Of a stretch of 10,361 nucleotides of DNA, positions 1 to 6,550 are shown one piece after another. The first letter of the stretch is position 1, and each line of letters begins with the position of its first letter. This DNA comes from JAISGQ01 sp045604155 (GTDB lineage Bacteria; Bacillota; Clostridia; Oscillospirales; Acutalibacteraceae): assembly GCA_045604155.1 (NCBI GenBank), contig JAZUNN010000071.1, positions 1-10,361 on the forward strand, read 5' to 3'. Made by a program: the position numbers and the translations under genes. The notes below the pieces were generated by a model that was given only the letters and a program-made list of their open reading frames with translations, searched no databases and had not been told where the DNA came from.

Positions 1-1
1 T

Positions 2-400
2 CTTGTAAGCATGACCCTCAACGGCACAACATATTATTACGTTGCAAATCTGCAGGGGAATATTGTCGCCCTGACGGATTCTGAGGGTAATATAGTAGTT
101 GAATACCTCTACGATTCCTGGGGCAAGCTTATTTCTACAACAGGTTCACTTGCAGATACAGTTGGTGTTAAGAATCCTTACCGCTATCGCAATTATCGCT
201 ATGATACTGAAACAGGATTATATTATCTCCAGAGTAGATATTATAGTCCTGAGATAAAGCGTTTCATCAATGCGGATATTTATGTTGATACAGGAGACAC
301 CACCCTCAGTACCAATATGTTTGCATATTGCGAGAATAATCCTGTAAATTTAAGTCTGCTCATATATGATCTAAATATCCAGATAATGATGCAAAACTAA
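2..400 (+). CDS. RHS repeat-associated core protein, C-terminal fragment (5' end outside window)
   Basis: The frame is open to the left edge (codons for L-V-S precede the first Met at 11), so this is the 3' part of a longer gene. Visible RHS core hallmarks, in order, are YYYVANLQGN, an EYLYDSWGK block, the NPYRYRNYRYDTETGLYYLQSRYYSP block, GRFINAD-like text (KRFINAD), and NMFAYCENNPVN. In RHS and polymorphic-toxin proteins this core closes the beta-cage shell and is normally followed by a DPxG motif and a variable C-terminal toxin. Here the reading frame leaves the family pattern right after NPVN and ends 17 residues later at TAA 398-400, so the DPxG motif and any toxin are missing. A second open frame (370-462) overlaps the end and could be a frameshifted remnant. 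I read it as a decayed or displaced RHS tail. No immunity gene is visible downstream. The family assignment is secure; whether it is functional is doubtful. Confidence 0.8.
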   Translation, partial: LVSMTLNGTTYYYVANLQGNIVALTDSEGNIVVEYLYDSWGKLISTTGSLADTVGVKNPYRYRNYRYDTETGLYYLQSRYYSPEIKRFINADIYVDTGDTTLSTNMFAYCENNPVNLSLLIYDLNIQIMMQN

Positions 401-461
401 CGAGGTCTAAATTGAGTTTATTCTTTGATTACAGCGGTTCAAATTCTGAACTTAAAACTGT

Positions 462-490
462 TTGACAAAGGTTTGCAGGTATGCTAACAT
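462..490 (+). promoter_or_regulatory. Sigma-A type promoter with extended -10 for the noncoding unit
   Basis: The -35 box TTGACA (462-467) is a perfect consensus match. It is followed by a 17-bp spacer and the -10 box TAACAT (485-490). A TGC triplet (482-484) immediately upstream gives the TGn extended -10. Transcription would begin near 497, two bases before a 15-bp hairpin. The promoter is followed by no credible protein start, which points to an RNA gene. Confidence 0.65.
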
Positions 491-496
491 CACAAC

Positions 497-858
497 AGCA
501 ACGGCAGATACTTATGTGGAGAGTGTCTGCCGTTGAAATGTTTATAGCATCAAAAAAGCTGAGGTATTATATTAGGTAAGGAGAGAAGGCGTTACATCAT
601 CAAAAAAGCATCAATCGTGAAAATCGGGGATCGTATCTATTTGGTGCGGCACGCGGTTCTTTTTGGGCGCAGCTTTGGAAAATGGCTTAGCTATGCGAAT
701 TGTTAAAATTCAGAGCGTTAATAAAAACAGCGAAAAACGCAGCAACAATGCTGGTTTCAGCACTTTCGACAGTCGCTCCAAAACCGCGTGCCGAGAGTTC
801 GAGTCTTTCTGCCCCCGCCATTAAAAGCCTTGAAATCATGCGATTTCAAGGCTTTTTT
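497..858 (+). ncRNA. Candidate structured noncoding RNA, about 360 nt (raiA-like is a tentative assignment)
   Basis: The unit is bounded by a consensus promoter and a strong intrinsic terminator and encodes no convincing protein. Its internal pairing is extensive. There is a 5' hairpin at 499-535. A 12-bp perfect long-range helix joins 647-658 to 782-793, extended by TGGGCG (664-669) pairing with 774-780 around one bulged base. Local hairpins include GAATT/AATTC near 696-710, GCGTT/AACGC near 715-740, and CAGCA/TGCTG near 741-754. A T-arm-like hairpin lies at 793-809 (GAGAG, loop TTCGAGT, CTTTC). A possible closing stem is CGGGG (625-629) with CCCCG (813-817). Short reading frames cross it in several frames, but none has a good ribosome binding site plus ATG. 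The 3' half resembles the roughly 200-nt raiA RNA of Firmicutes in size and T-loop content; that is from memory and not verified. It is not a canonical tmRNA: I find no ALAA-type tag and no 5' GGxTTCGAC motif. Confidence 0.5.
499..535 (+). other. 5' hairpin of the noncoding transcript
   Basis: CAACGGCAGA (499-508) pairs perfectly with TCTGCCGTTG (526-535). Inner pairs 509-513 with 521-525 extend this to about 15 bp, with an ATGTGGA loop. It starts about two bases after the predicted start site, and no T-run follows, so it is not a terminator. A 5' hairpin in this place commonly protects an RNA from 5'-end-dependent decay. Confidence 0.6.
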
Positions 859-863
859 CTTTT
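823..863 (+). terminator. Strong intrinsic terminator of the noncoding unit
   Basis: A 15-bp perfect stem (823-837 with 842-856) with loop ATGC is followed by a run of T interrupted only by C859. The stem begins with A's opposite the T-run, so it could also work in the opposite direction. It directly follows the T-arm-like segment and defines the RNA 3' end near 858. Confidence 0.92.
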
Positions 864-1222
864 CAGTGAATACGAGCAATTCAATCGAAAAAACAATGCG
901 GAAAAGTATAAATATGTTAGTCGAAATAATAGTAAAACAAAACGCTTGTATCATGACTTCACCAAGTCCTGTCCGGACTGCGATTTGTTTTTCTGCATTG
1001 CAGTGTGATTGATCTTCATTTGCAAACTTGTCCCGATCATTGAGGTGTGTTATTGATCCGAACATTTTCCTGACGGTAATTCAATAATCCTGAAAATCGC
1101 TTGTGTTGTGCGATTTTAGAACATTTTCGCCGGAAATATTTCTTCAGGAGAAATTAACTGTCAGGGGAAATTGAAAGTGTTTTTTTGACCGGATTGTCCC
1201 GCAAAAAAATCATCAAAGCCCC
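864..1222. other. Intergenic stretch without supported gene
   Basis: No reading frame here has a ribosome binding site or recognisable protein family. The open frames on both strands are low-complexity shadows that run into the preceding terminator. Small structures only: an 8-bp perfect hairpin (AAAATCGC 1093-1100 with GCGATTTT 1110-1117), and the decamer GAACATTTTC present twice, about 60 bp apart (near 1061 and 1120). Confidence 0.6.
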
Positions 1223-1252
1223 TTGTTTTTTGTGTGAGTGAAGTGTTAATAT
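1223..1252 (+). promoter_or_regulatory. Possible promoter of the solute-binding protein/LuxR operon
   Basis: TTGTTT (1223-1228), an 18-bp spacer and TAATAT (1247-1252) with a TG two bases upstream (1244-1245) make an acceptable extended -10 promoter. It lies about 40 bp before the start codon at 1290. Both hexamers are imperfect, and AT-rich alternatives nearby cannot be excluded. Confidence 0.35.
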
Positions 1253-1289
1253 ATTGAATATGTAAGAAAAATATAAGGAGAAATAAATA

Positions 1290-2648
1290 GTGAATAAGGC
1301 AAAACGAATCATTGCATTGTTTTTGTGCGCAGTTCTTTTGTTGCTCTGTGTCGGATGTGAGAAAAAGGATAAGGCTACGGTAGTGACACTGTGGCATGTA
1401 TATGGAGGTCAGGCGGATTCTCCTCTCAATGCACTGATTGATGAATTCAATGCTACAGTGGGAGCTGAGCAAAACATAAAGGTTCAGGTTACAAGTGTTA
1501 CCAACACAAATACCATACATGAAAATGTTCTGGCATCGGCATACAATGACCCCGGAGCACCTGAACTTCCGGATATGTTCATTTCATATCCCAAAACCGT
1601 GCTGGCAATGCCGGATGAAACCATACTTGTTGATTACAATGACTATTTCTCTGAAAAGGAGATAGCAGAGTTCATTCCTGAATTCATAGAAGAGGGTATT
1701 ATAAACGACAGACTGACAGTTCTTCCTGTTGCCAAATCCACCGAGATAATGTTTGTAAACAAAACAGACTTTGATCGTTTTGCAGCAGACACGGGAGCTA
1801 CGCTTTCTGACCTTGAAACATGGGAAGGACTTTTTGCACTTGCAGACGAATATTATAAATGGACTGACGCAAAAACTCCCGATATAAAAAATGACGGAAA
1901 AAATTTCTTTGTACATGACTATCATTTTGATTATTTCCAGGTAGGTGTGGAATCTCTCGGAGAAGATTTTTTTGCAGGAGATGGTCTTGCTTTTGGTGAG
2001 AAGTTTGAAAAAGCATGGAAACCGTATGCAAAAGCAACCATCAAAGGAGGCGTCTGGCTGCAGAGCGGCTATGCAACCGAACCTCTTAGAACAGGCGATT
2101 CCATTGTTTCCGTTGCATCCTCTGCAAGTGTTCTTTATTATTCAGATACAGTAACCTACCCGAACAATGTATCTGAAAAGGTTGAGCTTATCGCAATGCC
2201 ATGTCCTGTTTTTGAGGACGGAGAAAAGCTTGTAATGCAGCGAGGCGCAGGTGTATGTACCGTAAAATCCACTGAGAAGAAAACCGAAGCCTGCATAACC
2301 TTCCTCAAGTGGTTAACCGATGCACAACATAACGTTGATTTTGTCACATCAGTTGGATATATGCCTGTCAGAACCGAAGCATTTGAGAAATATCTTCCCG
2401 ATGCAATCGAAAATCTGACAGATCCCAAATACATATCTCTCTACAATGCATTTATAGAGACACAGCAGGAATATACATTTTATAATGCCCCCAAGCTTGA
2501 AAGCTACCTTGATCTTGAAACACGATTTGAAGAGCAGGTGCGCAGCAAGCTTACCCAGGGCAGAAATGCATATCTCAATAAAGAAGGTTCTGCTGACGAG
2601 CTTGTAAAAACCACACTTGAAAACTTCAAGAAGGACTATATAGGATAG
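1290..2648 (+). CDS. Extracellular solute-binding lipoprotein (ABC sugar-binding type)
   Basis: This 452-residue protein fits the size of family-1/8 solute-binding proteins that bind sugars or oligosaccharides outside the membrane. A positively charged N-terminus and hydrophobic stretch end in the lipobox LCVGC, so Cys23 should be lipidated. Family marks follow: VTLWHVYGGQADSPLNALIDEFN (30-53 area), a 'PVAKSTEIMFVNK' hinge segment (146-158), and near the end RGAGVCTVKSTEKKTEACI (318-336) leading to FLKWLT and GYMPVRTEAF. The start is GTG at 1290, chosen because AAGGAG (1275-1280) lies nine bases upstream and the signal peptide begins there. The next gene starts 23 bp after the stop and should be co-transcribed. 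No permease or ATPase gene is adjacent, so it may serve as a ligand receptor for the neighbouring sensor or share a remote transporter. The substrate cannot be told from sequence. Confidence 0.9.
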   Translation: MNKAKRIIALFLCAVLLLLCVGCEKKDKATVVTLWHVYGGQADSPLNALIDEFNATVGAEQNIKVQVTSVTNTNTIHENVLASAYNDPGAPELPDMFISYPKTVLAMPDETILVDYNDYFSEKEIAEFIPEFIEEGIINDRLTVLPVAKSTEIMFVNKTDFDRFAADTGATLSDLETWEGLFALADEYYKWTDAKTPDIKNDGKNFFVHDYHFDYFQVGVESLGEDFFAGDGLAFGEKFEKAWKPYAKATIKGGVWLQSGYATEPLRTGDSIVSVASSASVLYYSDTVTYPNNVSEKVELIAMPCPVFEDGEKLVMQRGAGVCTVKSTEKKTEACITFLKWLTDAQHNVDFVTSVGYMPVRTEAFEKYLPDAIENLTDPKYISLYNAFIETQQEYTFYNAPKLESYLDLETRFEEQVRSKLTQGRNAYLNKEGSADELVKTTLENFKKDYIG

Positions 2649-2671
2649 AATAATCAGGACGGTGACTGCAG

Positions 2672-4261
2672 ATGTTTGAACAAATGAAAAAGAAATTCAG
2701 ACTGCTGGCAGCCGCCAACAAGCAGGAAGTCAGCATGAGGCATAAGCTGAATCTTTATTGGATCAGCATGCTTGCTGTTATTCTTGCGGTTATAATGCTT
2801 GTGCTGAGCATTATGGGTGTGTTCTCAAACTCGCAGGTAAAGCTGAGGGATACTCTTGAGCTTCAGCAGCAGAACACTGTAACAGCTCTTACAGAACACA
2901 TGGATACCCTTGAAGCACAGAGTATTTCGATGTCCGGCAAGCTGTCAAAAGAACTGTCAGATTTCCTTGTGGAAAACAATATGAGTTTTTCTCAGCTCAA
3001 TGACAACCCGGAAATGATAGCCTGTCTTGAGAACAGAATATATGATGTGCTTAACAATACCCTGCAGACCTCAAAGTGCAGCGGTGTGTACATGGTTTTT
3101 GACATTACATCAAATACAGCCATTGAGCAATCAGATACATCCCGTGCAGGTTTATATCTGAGATATTCCGACCTCAGCGGTGTAAATACAACCAACAAGC
3201 ATACCGTGCTTTTCAGAGGAGCACCGGAAATCGCAAGAAGCAAGAAGATAGAAATGCACAACCGCTGGAATCTTGAGTTCGATACCTCGGTGTTTGACGG
3301 ATACCTGAAAACAATGAACAGCACCGAAGGACGTCTGGCAGACAGATGTATCTGGACAGAGCGTATGGAACTTAATGACACATGGGAAAGCGTAGTGCTT
3401 CTGTGTGTTCCGATTCTTGACGGCGGCGGAAATGTCTGCGGTGTATGCGGCATAGAAATAAGTGATCTGTATTTCAGATTATCCTATTCTTCAGCTGATA
3501 CGGCATACGGAGATACAATGACAGTACTTATGCCCTGCAGAGGCAGTCTTGCAGATATGTCTGAAGCCATGGCAGGACAGTCTGAAGATGTATATCTTCC
3601 TTCAAGCGGCAAAATGAAGATAAAAGAAGGAAAACATTTCAGTATATATTCGCTGGATAATGACAGATATCTGGGAATACATGAACATCTTAGCGCACGG
3701 ACCACATATGATGTTCCGATGTCTGTTGTTATCATGCTTCCTGAAAACAGCTTCAACCGTGCTGCAGGGATTGAACGTGTAGGCTGGACACTTGGATTCC
3801 TCGCATTCCTGCTTATTGCCATAACATTGTCACATTATCTTTCAAAACGTTTTGTTTCACCTATCGTTGGTGCCATAGAACGCATACAGAAGGATTCCGC
3901 TACGGAAGAACAGCATTCAGGCATAGAGGAAATAGACAAGCTTATGCAGTTTGTAAGAGATAAAATGCAGCTTCAGGGCGAAGGAAGTCTTCCTCCGAAC
4001 ATTGAAGTGCTGTTCAGAACATTCACCGCAAGAGTAGAAACTCTCACCACAACTGAACGTACCATATTGCAGTATTATATAGACGGATATGATATCAATC
4101 AGATTGCTGAAACAGCATTTATAAGTGTTAATACAGTAAAAAAGCACAACACAAATATCAACCGAAAACTTGAGGTCTCCACACGTGAAGAACTGCTGCT
4201 CTATATTGACCTCTATCGTCGGTGCGGACGCATTGATGAGATTTCAAATAATAGTGTGTAG
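2672..4261 (+). CDS. Membrane-anchored LuxR-type transcriptional regulator with extracellular sensor domain
   Basis: The 529-residue protein has a short cytoplasmic N-terminus, TM helix 1 (about 29-51), a large extracellular region (52-367), TM helix 2 (about 368-390), a HAMP-like or linker segment (391-440), and a C-terminal LuxR/GerE helix-turn-helix (about 458-516). The HTH shows LTTTERTILQYYIDGYDIN, then IAETAFISVNTVKKHNTNI and RKLEVSTREELLLYI, a good match to the family. The ectodomain (GVYMVFDITSNT, AGLYLRYSDLSG, FRGAPEIARS) looks Cache-like. There is no kinase or receiver domain, so this would be a one-component regulator acting from the membrane, probably responding to an extracellular ligand. 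It starts at ATG 2672, 23 bp after the solute-binding gene, behind a weak GGTGA site, which suggests coupled expression. The most natural partner is the upstream lipoprotein. The architecture is clear; ligand and targets are unknown. Confidence 0.88.
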   Translation: MFEQMKKKFRLLAAANKQEVSMRHKLNLYWISMLAVILAVIMLVLSIMGVFSNSQVKLRDTLELQQQNTVTALTEHMDTLEAQSISMSGKLSKELSDFLVENNMSFSQLNDNPEMIACLENRIYDVLNNTLQTSKCSGVYMVFDITSNTAIEQSDTSRAGLYLRYSDLSGVNTTNKHTVLFRGAPEIARSKKIEMHNRWNLEFDTSVFDGYLKTMNSTEGRLADRCIWTERMELNDTWESVVLLCVPILDGGGNVCGVCGIEISDLYFRLSYSSADTAYGDTMTVLMPCRGSLADMSEAMAGQSEDVYLPSSGKMKIKEGKHFSIYSLDNDRYLGIHEHLSARTTYDVPMSVVIMLPENSFNRAAGIERVGWTLGFLAFLLIAITLSHYLSKRFVSPIVGAIERIQKDSATEEQHSGIEEIDKLMQFVRDKMQLQGEGSLPPNIEVLFRTFTARVETLTTTERTILQYYIDGYDINQIAETAFISVNTVKKHNTNINRKLEVSTREELLLYIDLYRRCGRIDEISNNSV

Positions 4262-4325
4262 ATCGAAAAGCATGGTTAAAGATGGCTGTTTTGCAGCCTG
4301 AGGCAGAGCTTAAAAATTGTAATTT

Positions 4326-4362
4326 AAAAGGAATCCGAAAAATTTGTCGGATTCCTTTTATG
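4326..4362 (+). terminator. Intrinsic terminator after the LuxR-type regulator
   Basis: A 13-bp perfect stem (AAAAGGAATCCGA 4326-4338 with TCGGATTCCTTTT 4347-4359) has an eight-base loop, and the stem ends in T's. The A/T symmetry would allow bidirectional action. A smaller hairpin (GGCTG 4284-4288 with CAGCC 4294-4298) lies just upstream. It separates the operon from the next gene. Confidence 0.85.
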
Positions 4363-4437
4363 CTTAAGAAAACAGCAGTAATTTGCGCTAATTGGCAAAA
4401 TGCACAAATTGAGCGAACAAAATAGCACGATTCTGTC

Positions 4438-4493
4438 TACTACTCGGTAGTATATTGGGTAAAAATGCCTCGAAATACTACCCGGGAGCATTT
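4438..4493 (+). promoter_or_regulatory. Overlapping alternative hairpins in the leader of the lipoprotein gene
   Basis: TACTAC (4438-4443) can pair with GTAGTA (4447-4452). The same right arm, as GGTAGTAT (4446-4453), can instead pair with ATACTACC (4475-4482). AAATGC (4463-4468) can pair with GCATTT (4488-4493), which crosses the second hairpin. These pairings exclude one another, as in leader switches, but no T-run follows, so transcription attenuation is not evident. They could equally be operator half-sites. I could not place a convincing promoter in 4360-4550. Confidence 0.3.
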
Positions 4494-4564
4494 ATTTCCA
4501 TGAAAAACCGATGTACACTTTAACACAGCAAAGGCACAAATCACAAAAATCGGAGGTAAACAAA

Positions 4565-5092
4565 ATGAAAAAAATTCTGGCAATCGTAATGGTATTGGTC
4601 ATCTGCGCAGCAGCATTTGCAGGCTGCGGCAAGGGCGAGTCCGGCGGCAAGAGTGAACCCTTTGATGTAGGAAGCTTCACCGTATCTGTTCCTTCTAACT
4701 GGAAAGCGTTCACTGTAACCGATATGTGGGCTGAAGAAGAAAACGCAGTAGATCCTGATGTCATTCAGATCATCAAGGGCGGCAAGACTGAATTCGATCT
4801 TTTCAGCAAGCCCTATGTTCAGATCAACTACTATGGTCCCGAAACCACCCTTATGGAACCCGATGCATCCTGGTATGACAACGCAGTTGTTATTGATGAC
4901 ATCAAAGCAGGCGCTTACACCTGGAAGGGCTTTACTGCAGAAGATTTCATGGGCGGCAAGCTCGCTATCCTCTGGACAGGCGAGGCTGAAGGTGTTCAGT
5001 ATCAGGCATCTGTATATTTTGGCAGCGAGAATACAATCGACCTCAACGACGCAGGTCTTCTTGAGATTCTCGGCAGTGTTCAGGCAAAATAA
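4565..5092 (+). CDS. Small lipoprotein with PsbP/DcrB-like domain
   Basis: The protein has 175 residues. I chose ATG 4565 over an in-frame ATG at 4511 because GGAGG (4552-4556) sits eight bases upstream and a lipoprotein signal peptide begins exactly there: MKKILAIV..., lipobox AFAGC, lipidated Cys21. After a short Gly/Ser linker comes a single domain of about 140 residues beginning with VGSFTVSVPSNWKAF, a pattern seen at the N-terminus of PsbP/DcrB-fold proteins; that fold assignment is an inference. Distinct blocks are KGGKTEFDLFSKPYV, SWYDNA, GFTAEDF and GVQYQASVYFGS. The same blocks recur in the C-terminal half of the protein at 6551-7801, with more than half of the residues identical by eye. 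It is monocistronic: terminators lie on both sides (4326, 5104). Its role is unknown, presumably at the outer face of the membrane. Confidence 0.85.
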   Translation: MKKILAIVMVLVICAAAFAGCGKGESGGKSEPFDVGSFTVSVPSNWKAFTVTDMWAEEENAVDPDVIQIIKGGKTEFDLFSKPYVQINYYGPETTLMEPDASWYDNAVVIDDIKAGAYTWKGFTAEDFMGGKLAILWTGEAEGVQYQASVYFGSENTIDLNDAGLLEILGSVQAK

Positions 5093-5103
5093 TGAATGAG
5101 ATT

Positions 5104-5136
5104 ATGAGCCGTCGCAGATTGGCGGCGGCTCATTTT
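5104..5136 (+). terminator. Intrinsic terminator of the lipoprotein gene
   Basis: A 12-bp GC-rich stem (ATGAGCCGTCGC 5104-5115 with 5122-5133, one T-G wobble), a six-base loop and a TTTT tail start 11 bases after the stop codon. Confidence 0.88.
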
Positions 5137-5170
5137 CATTTATCAGATGTTTTCGTACATATACAAAATA

Positions 5171-5200
5171 TTGCAGATATATGAAAATACCTGATATACA
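5171..5200 (+). promoter_or_regulatory. Possible promoter of the zinc-ribbon/AIM24 operon
   Basis: TTGCAG (5171-5176), an 18-bp spacer and TATACA (5195-5200) preceded by TGA (extended -10) give a plausible promoter about 68 bp before the start codon. A near-repeat of ATATACAAA...GCAG occurs at 5159-5176 and 5194-5209, overlapping both boxes, and might be an operator pair. An alternative is TTGTTT at 5215-5220 with an AT-rich -10 further on. Confidence 0.4.
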
Positions 5201-5267
5201 AAGATGCAGTAATATTGTTTTCAAAAGAGTAGATATATAAGTAAATAATAAGGTGGTGGAATTTCTT

Positions 5268-5681
5268 ATGAAGATGTCTCATATCCAACCCGGGCAATTG
5301 ATCGATTGTTCTTCTGCCGAAAGCTTCAGCTTCAGCTTCATATGTCCCGAATGCGGTGATCAGATCAGAAGCAAAAGCGTGAGATTTTCAAAGGCAGGGC
5401 TTACACCGGAAACGGACGAAAAGGTTGTAATTTACAAAGCGCTTTACGAAAGAGAAAGAACAATGGCGCAAACCCTTGCTGTCGAACAGGTCGGCAAGCA
5501 TTTCAGCCTATGCCCCATATGCGGAAGGCTTGTATGCGATCATTGTTTCCTTGTGTGCGATGATCTGGATATGTGCATCTCCTGCGCAGGCAAGCTGAAA
5601 GAGCATGGTGAACCTGTGCTGCAGCGCAAGTACGATGGACGGCACGAAAAAGGCGAAATAATAGAATGTGCCGCAGTCTGA
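5268..5681 (+). CDS. Cysteine-rich zinc-ribbon protein
   Basis: This 137-residue soluble protein has no signal peptide or TM helix. It carries several Cys pairs: CPEC (26-29), CPIC (82-85), CDHC (90-93), Cys97 and CISC (103-106), arranged as zinc-ribbon or treble-clef-like metal-binding knuckles. The first pair lies far from the others, so two or more zinc sites are likely. ATG 5268 is preferred to the in-frame GTG codons at 5253/5256 because those codons form part of the AAGGTGG ribosome binding site (5250-5256). It is the first gene of the run towards the AIM24 gene; the next start lies 61 bp downstream. It may act as an adaptor or as a regulator binding protein or nucleic acid. I do not recognise a named family. 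Confidence 0.75.
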   Translation: MKMSHIQPGQLIDCSSAESFSFSFICPECGDQIRSKSVRFSKAGLTPETDEKVVIYKALYERERTMAQTLAVEQVGKHFSLCPICGRLVCDHCFLVCDDLDMCISCAGKLKEHGEPVLQRKYDGRHEKGEIIECAAV

Positions 5682-5742
5682 ACAGGTGCTGATAAAACAG
5701 TGTAAAAAAATCTATATACCATATAAATGAGGAGGCAATGTT

Positions 5743-6531
5743 ATGAGCAACAACAGCGGCACCGTCTACTCAAATATCCCCAAAATGATAATCAGAGAAA
5801 AGACGGAAGCCAACAACACAATCCCGCCACTGCCGAAAATGCCTGAGGAATTCAGGTACGGCGGCGAATGGATGGATCCCCAGTGGAAGAAAGATGTCAG
5901 GGTTGGCAAAAAACTTTTCACAGGATATCCCATTCAGATGGCAATAATCCTTGTTCTGGTGGCAGGTCTTGCCATTGGTCTGGCATTTGCATCAAAGGGC
6001 TGTGCTCCTAAGGACGCAGGAGCTCCTGTGGGAGGCTATTCCGACACAAAGAATGACGGTAAAGATGCGGTCGGCAATGACGATATTCAGCAGGACGACG
6101 ATGAAGATTCCGAAGGTTCCGATGGCTTTGTTAGACCTGAGGGCACCGGCCTTGAGGAGCCTATAACAGGCACTGTTGACGAAGCTTATATTGAGATCAT
6201 AGATTACAATCTTTACGAGGACGCATACGGCACCAGGTATCTTGTAATCACCCTCAACCAGACAAACAACAGCTCCGATACAGCCTATGCATCATCCTTC
6301 TATGAGGTATATGCAGAGCAGGACGGATACGAACTTACAAATGTCACAGGCGGCATGGAAGGTTACGGTGAACAGTATCTTTCCGATCTCGCACCCGGTG
6401 AAACACGTGAAATAAACCTGTTCTTCAGAGGAATAAATTTTGATGGCGGCGATGCCACAGTCACTCTGTGCAACTTCTGGGACGAAGATGATTGCGTCGG
6501 AATCCCCTGCCAGATGTATAAGCTAGACTAA
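5743..6531 (+). CDS. Single-pass membrane protein with acidic linker and DUF5067-like ectodomain
   Basis: The 262-residue protein has a hydrophilic cytoplasmic N-terminus (1-61) with a proline-rich patch (TIPPLPKMPEEF), one TM helix (about 62-84), and a Gly/Asp-rich disordered linker including DDIQQDDDEDSEGSDG (113-128). A C-terminal extracellular domain of about 115 residues (147-262) follows. Within it, YLVITLNQTNNSSDTAYAS and LAPGETREINLFFRG match the beta-sandwich pattern of DUF5067/DUF4352-type Ig-like domains (inference from pattern). The start is ATG 5743 with GGAGG (5731-5735) seven bases upstream. The next gene begins 19 bp after the stop, with its ribosome binding site directly against this stop codon, so they are co-transcribed. 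The long cytoplasmic tail could contact the zinc-ribbon protein encoded just upstream. Function unknown. Confidence 0.82.
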   Translation: MSNNSGTVYSNIPKMIIREKTEANNTIPPLPKMPEEFRYGGEWMDPQWKKDVRVGKKLFTGYPIQMAIILVLVAGLAIGLAFASKGCAPKDAGAPVGGYSDTKNDGKDAVGNDDIQQDDDEDSEGSDGFVRPEGTGLEEPITGTVDEAYIEIIDYNLYEDAYGTRYLVITLNQTNNSSDTAYASSFYEVYAEQDGYELTNVTGGMEGYGEQYLSDLAPGETREINLFFRGINFDGGDATVTLCNFWDEDDCVGIPCQMYKLD

Positions 6532-6550
6532 GGAAGAGGTGAACATATAA

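Noticed and set aside
596..706. Small reading frame behind AAGGAGAG (578-585)
   Set aside because: The only in-frame starts are ATC at the right distance or a GTG at 617 without a ribosome binding site; its 3' half overlaps the long-range helix.
625..820. Canonical tmRNA (ssrA)
   Set aside because: No tag sequence ending in ALAA-type residues, no 5' GGxTTCGAC motif and a poor acceptor stem beyond five pairs.
693..824. 43-codon reading frame starting MRIVKIQSVNK inside the RNA unit, and overlapping frames at 700-1008 and 788-1012
   Set aside because: No ribosome binding site, the sequence is explained by RNA pairing, and two of the frames run through the terminator hairpin. They look like spurious readings of a noncoding gene.
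757..1065. Minus-strand 102-codon frame
   Set aside because: It reads backwards through the terminator and the structured RNA, has no recognisable domain and no ribosome binding site.
4511..4564. Upstream in-frame ATG extending the lipoprotein by 18 residues
   Set aside because: The extension would bury the signal peptide behind a hydrophilic leader, while GGAGG at 4552 fits ATG 4565.
5253..5267. GTG start for the zinc-ribbon protein
   Set aside because: The GTG codons are part of the AAGGTGG ribosome binding site that serves ATG 5268.
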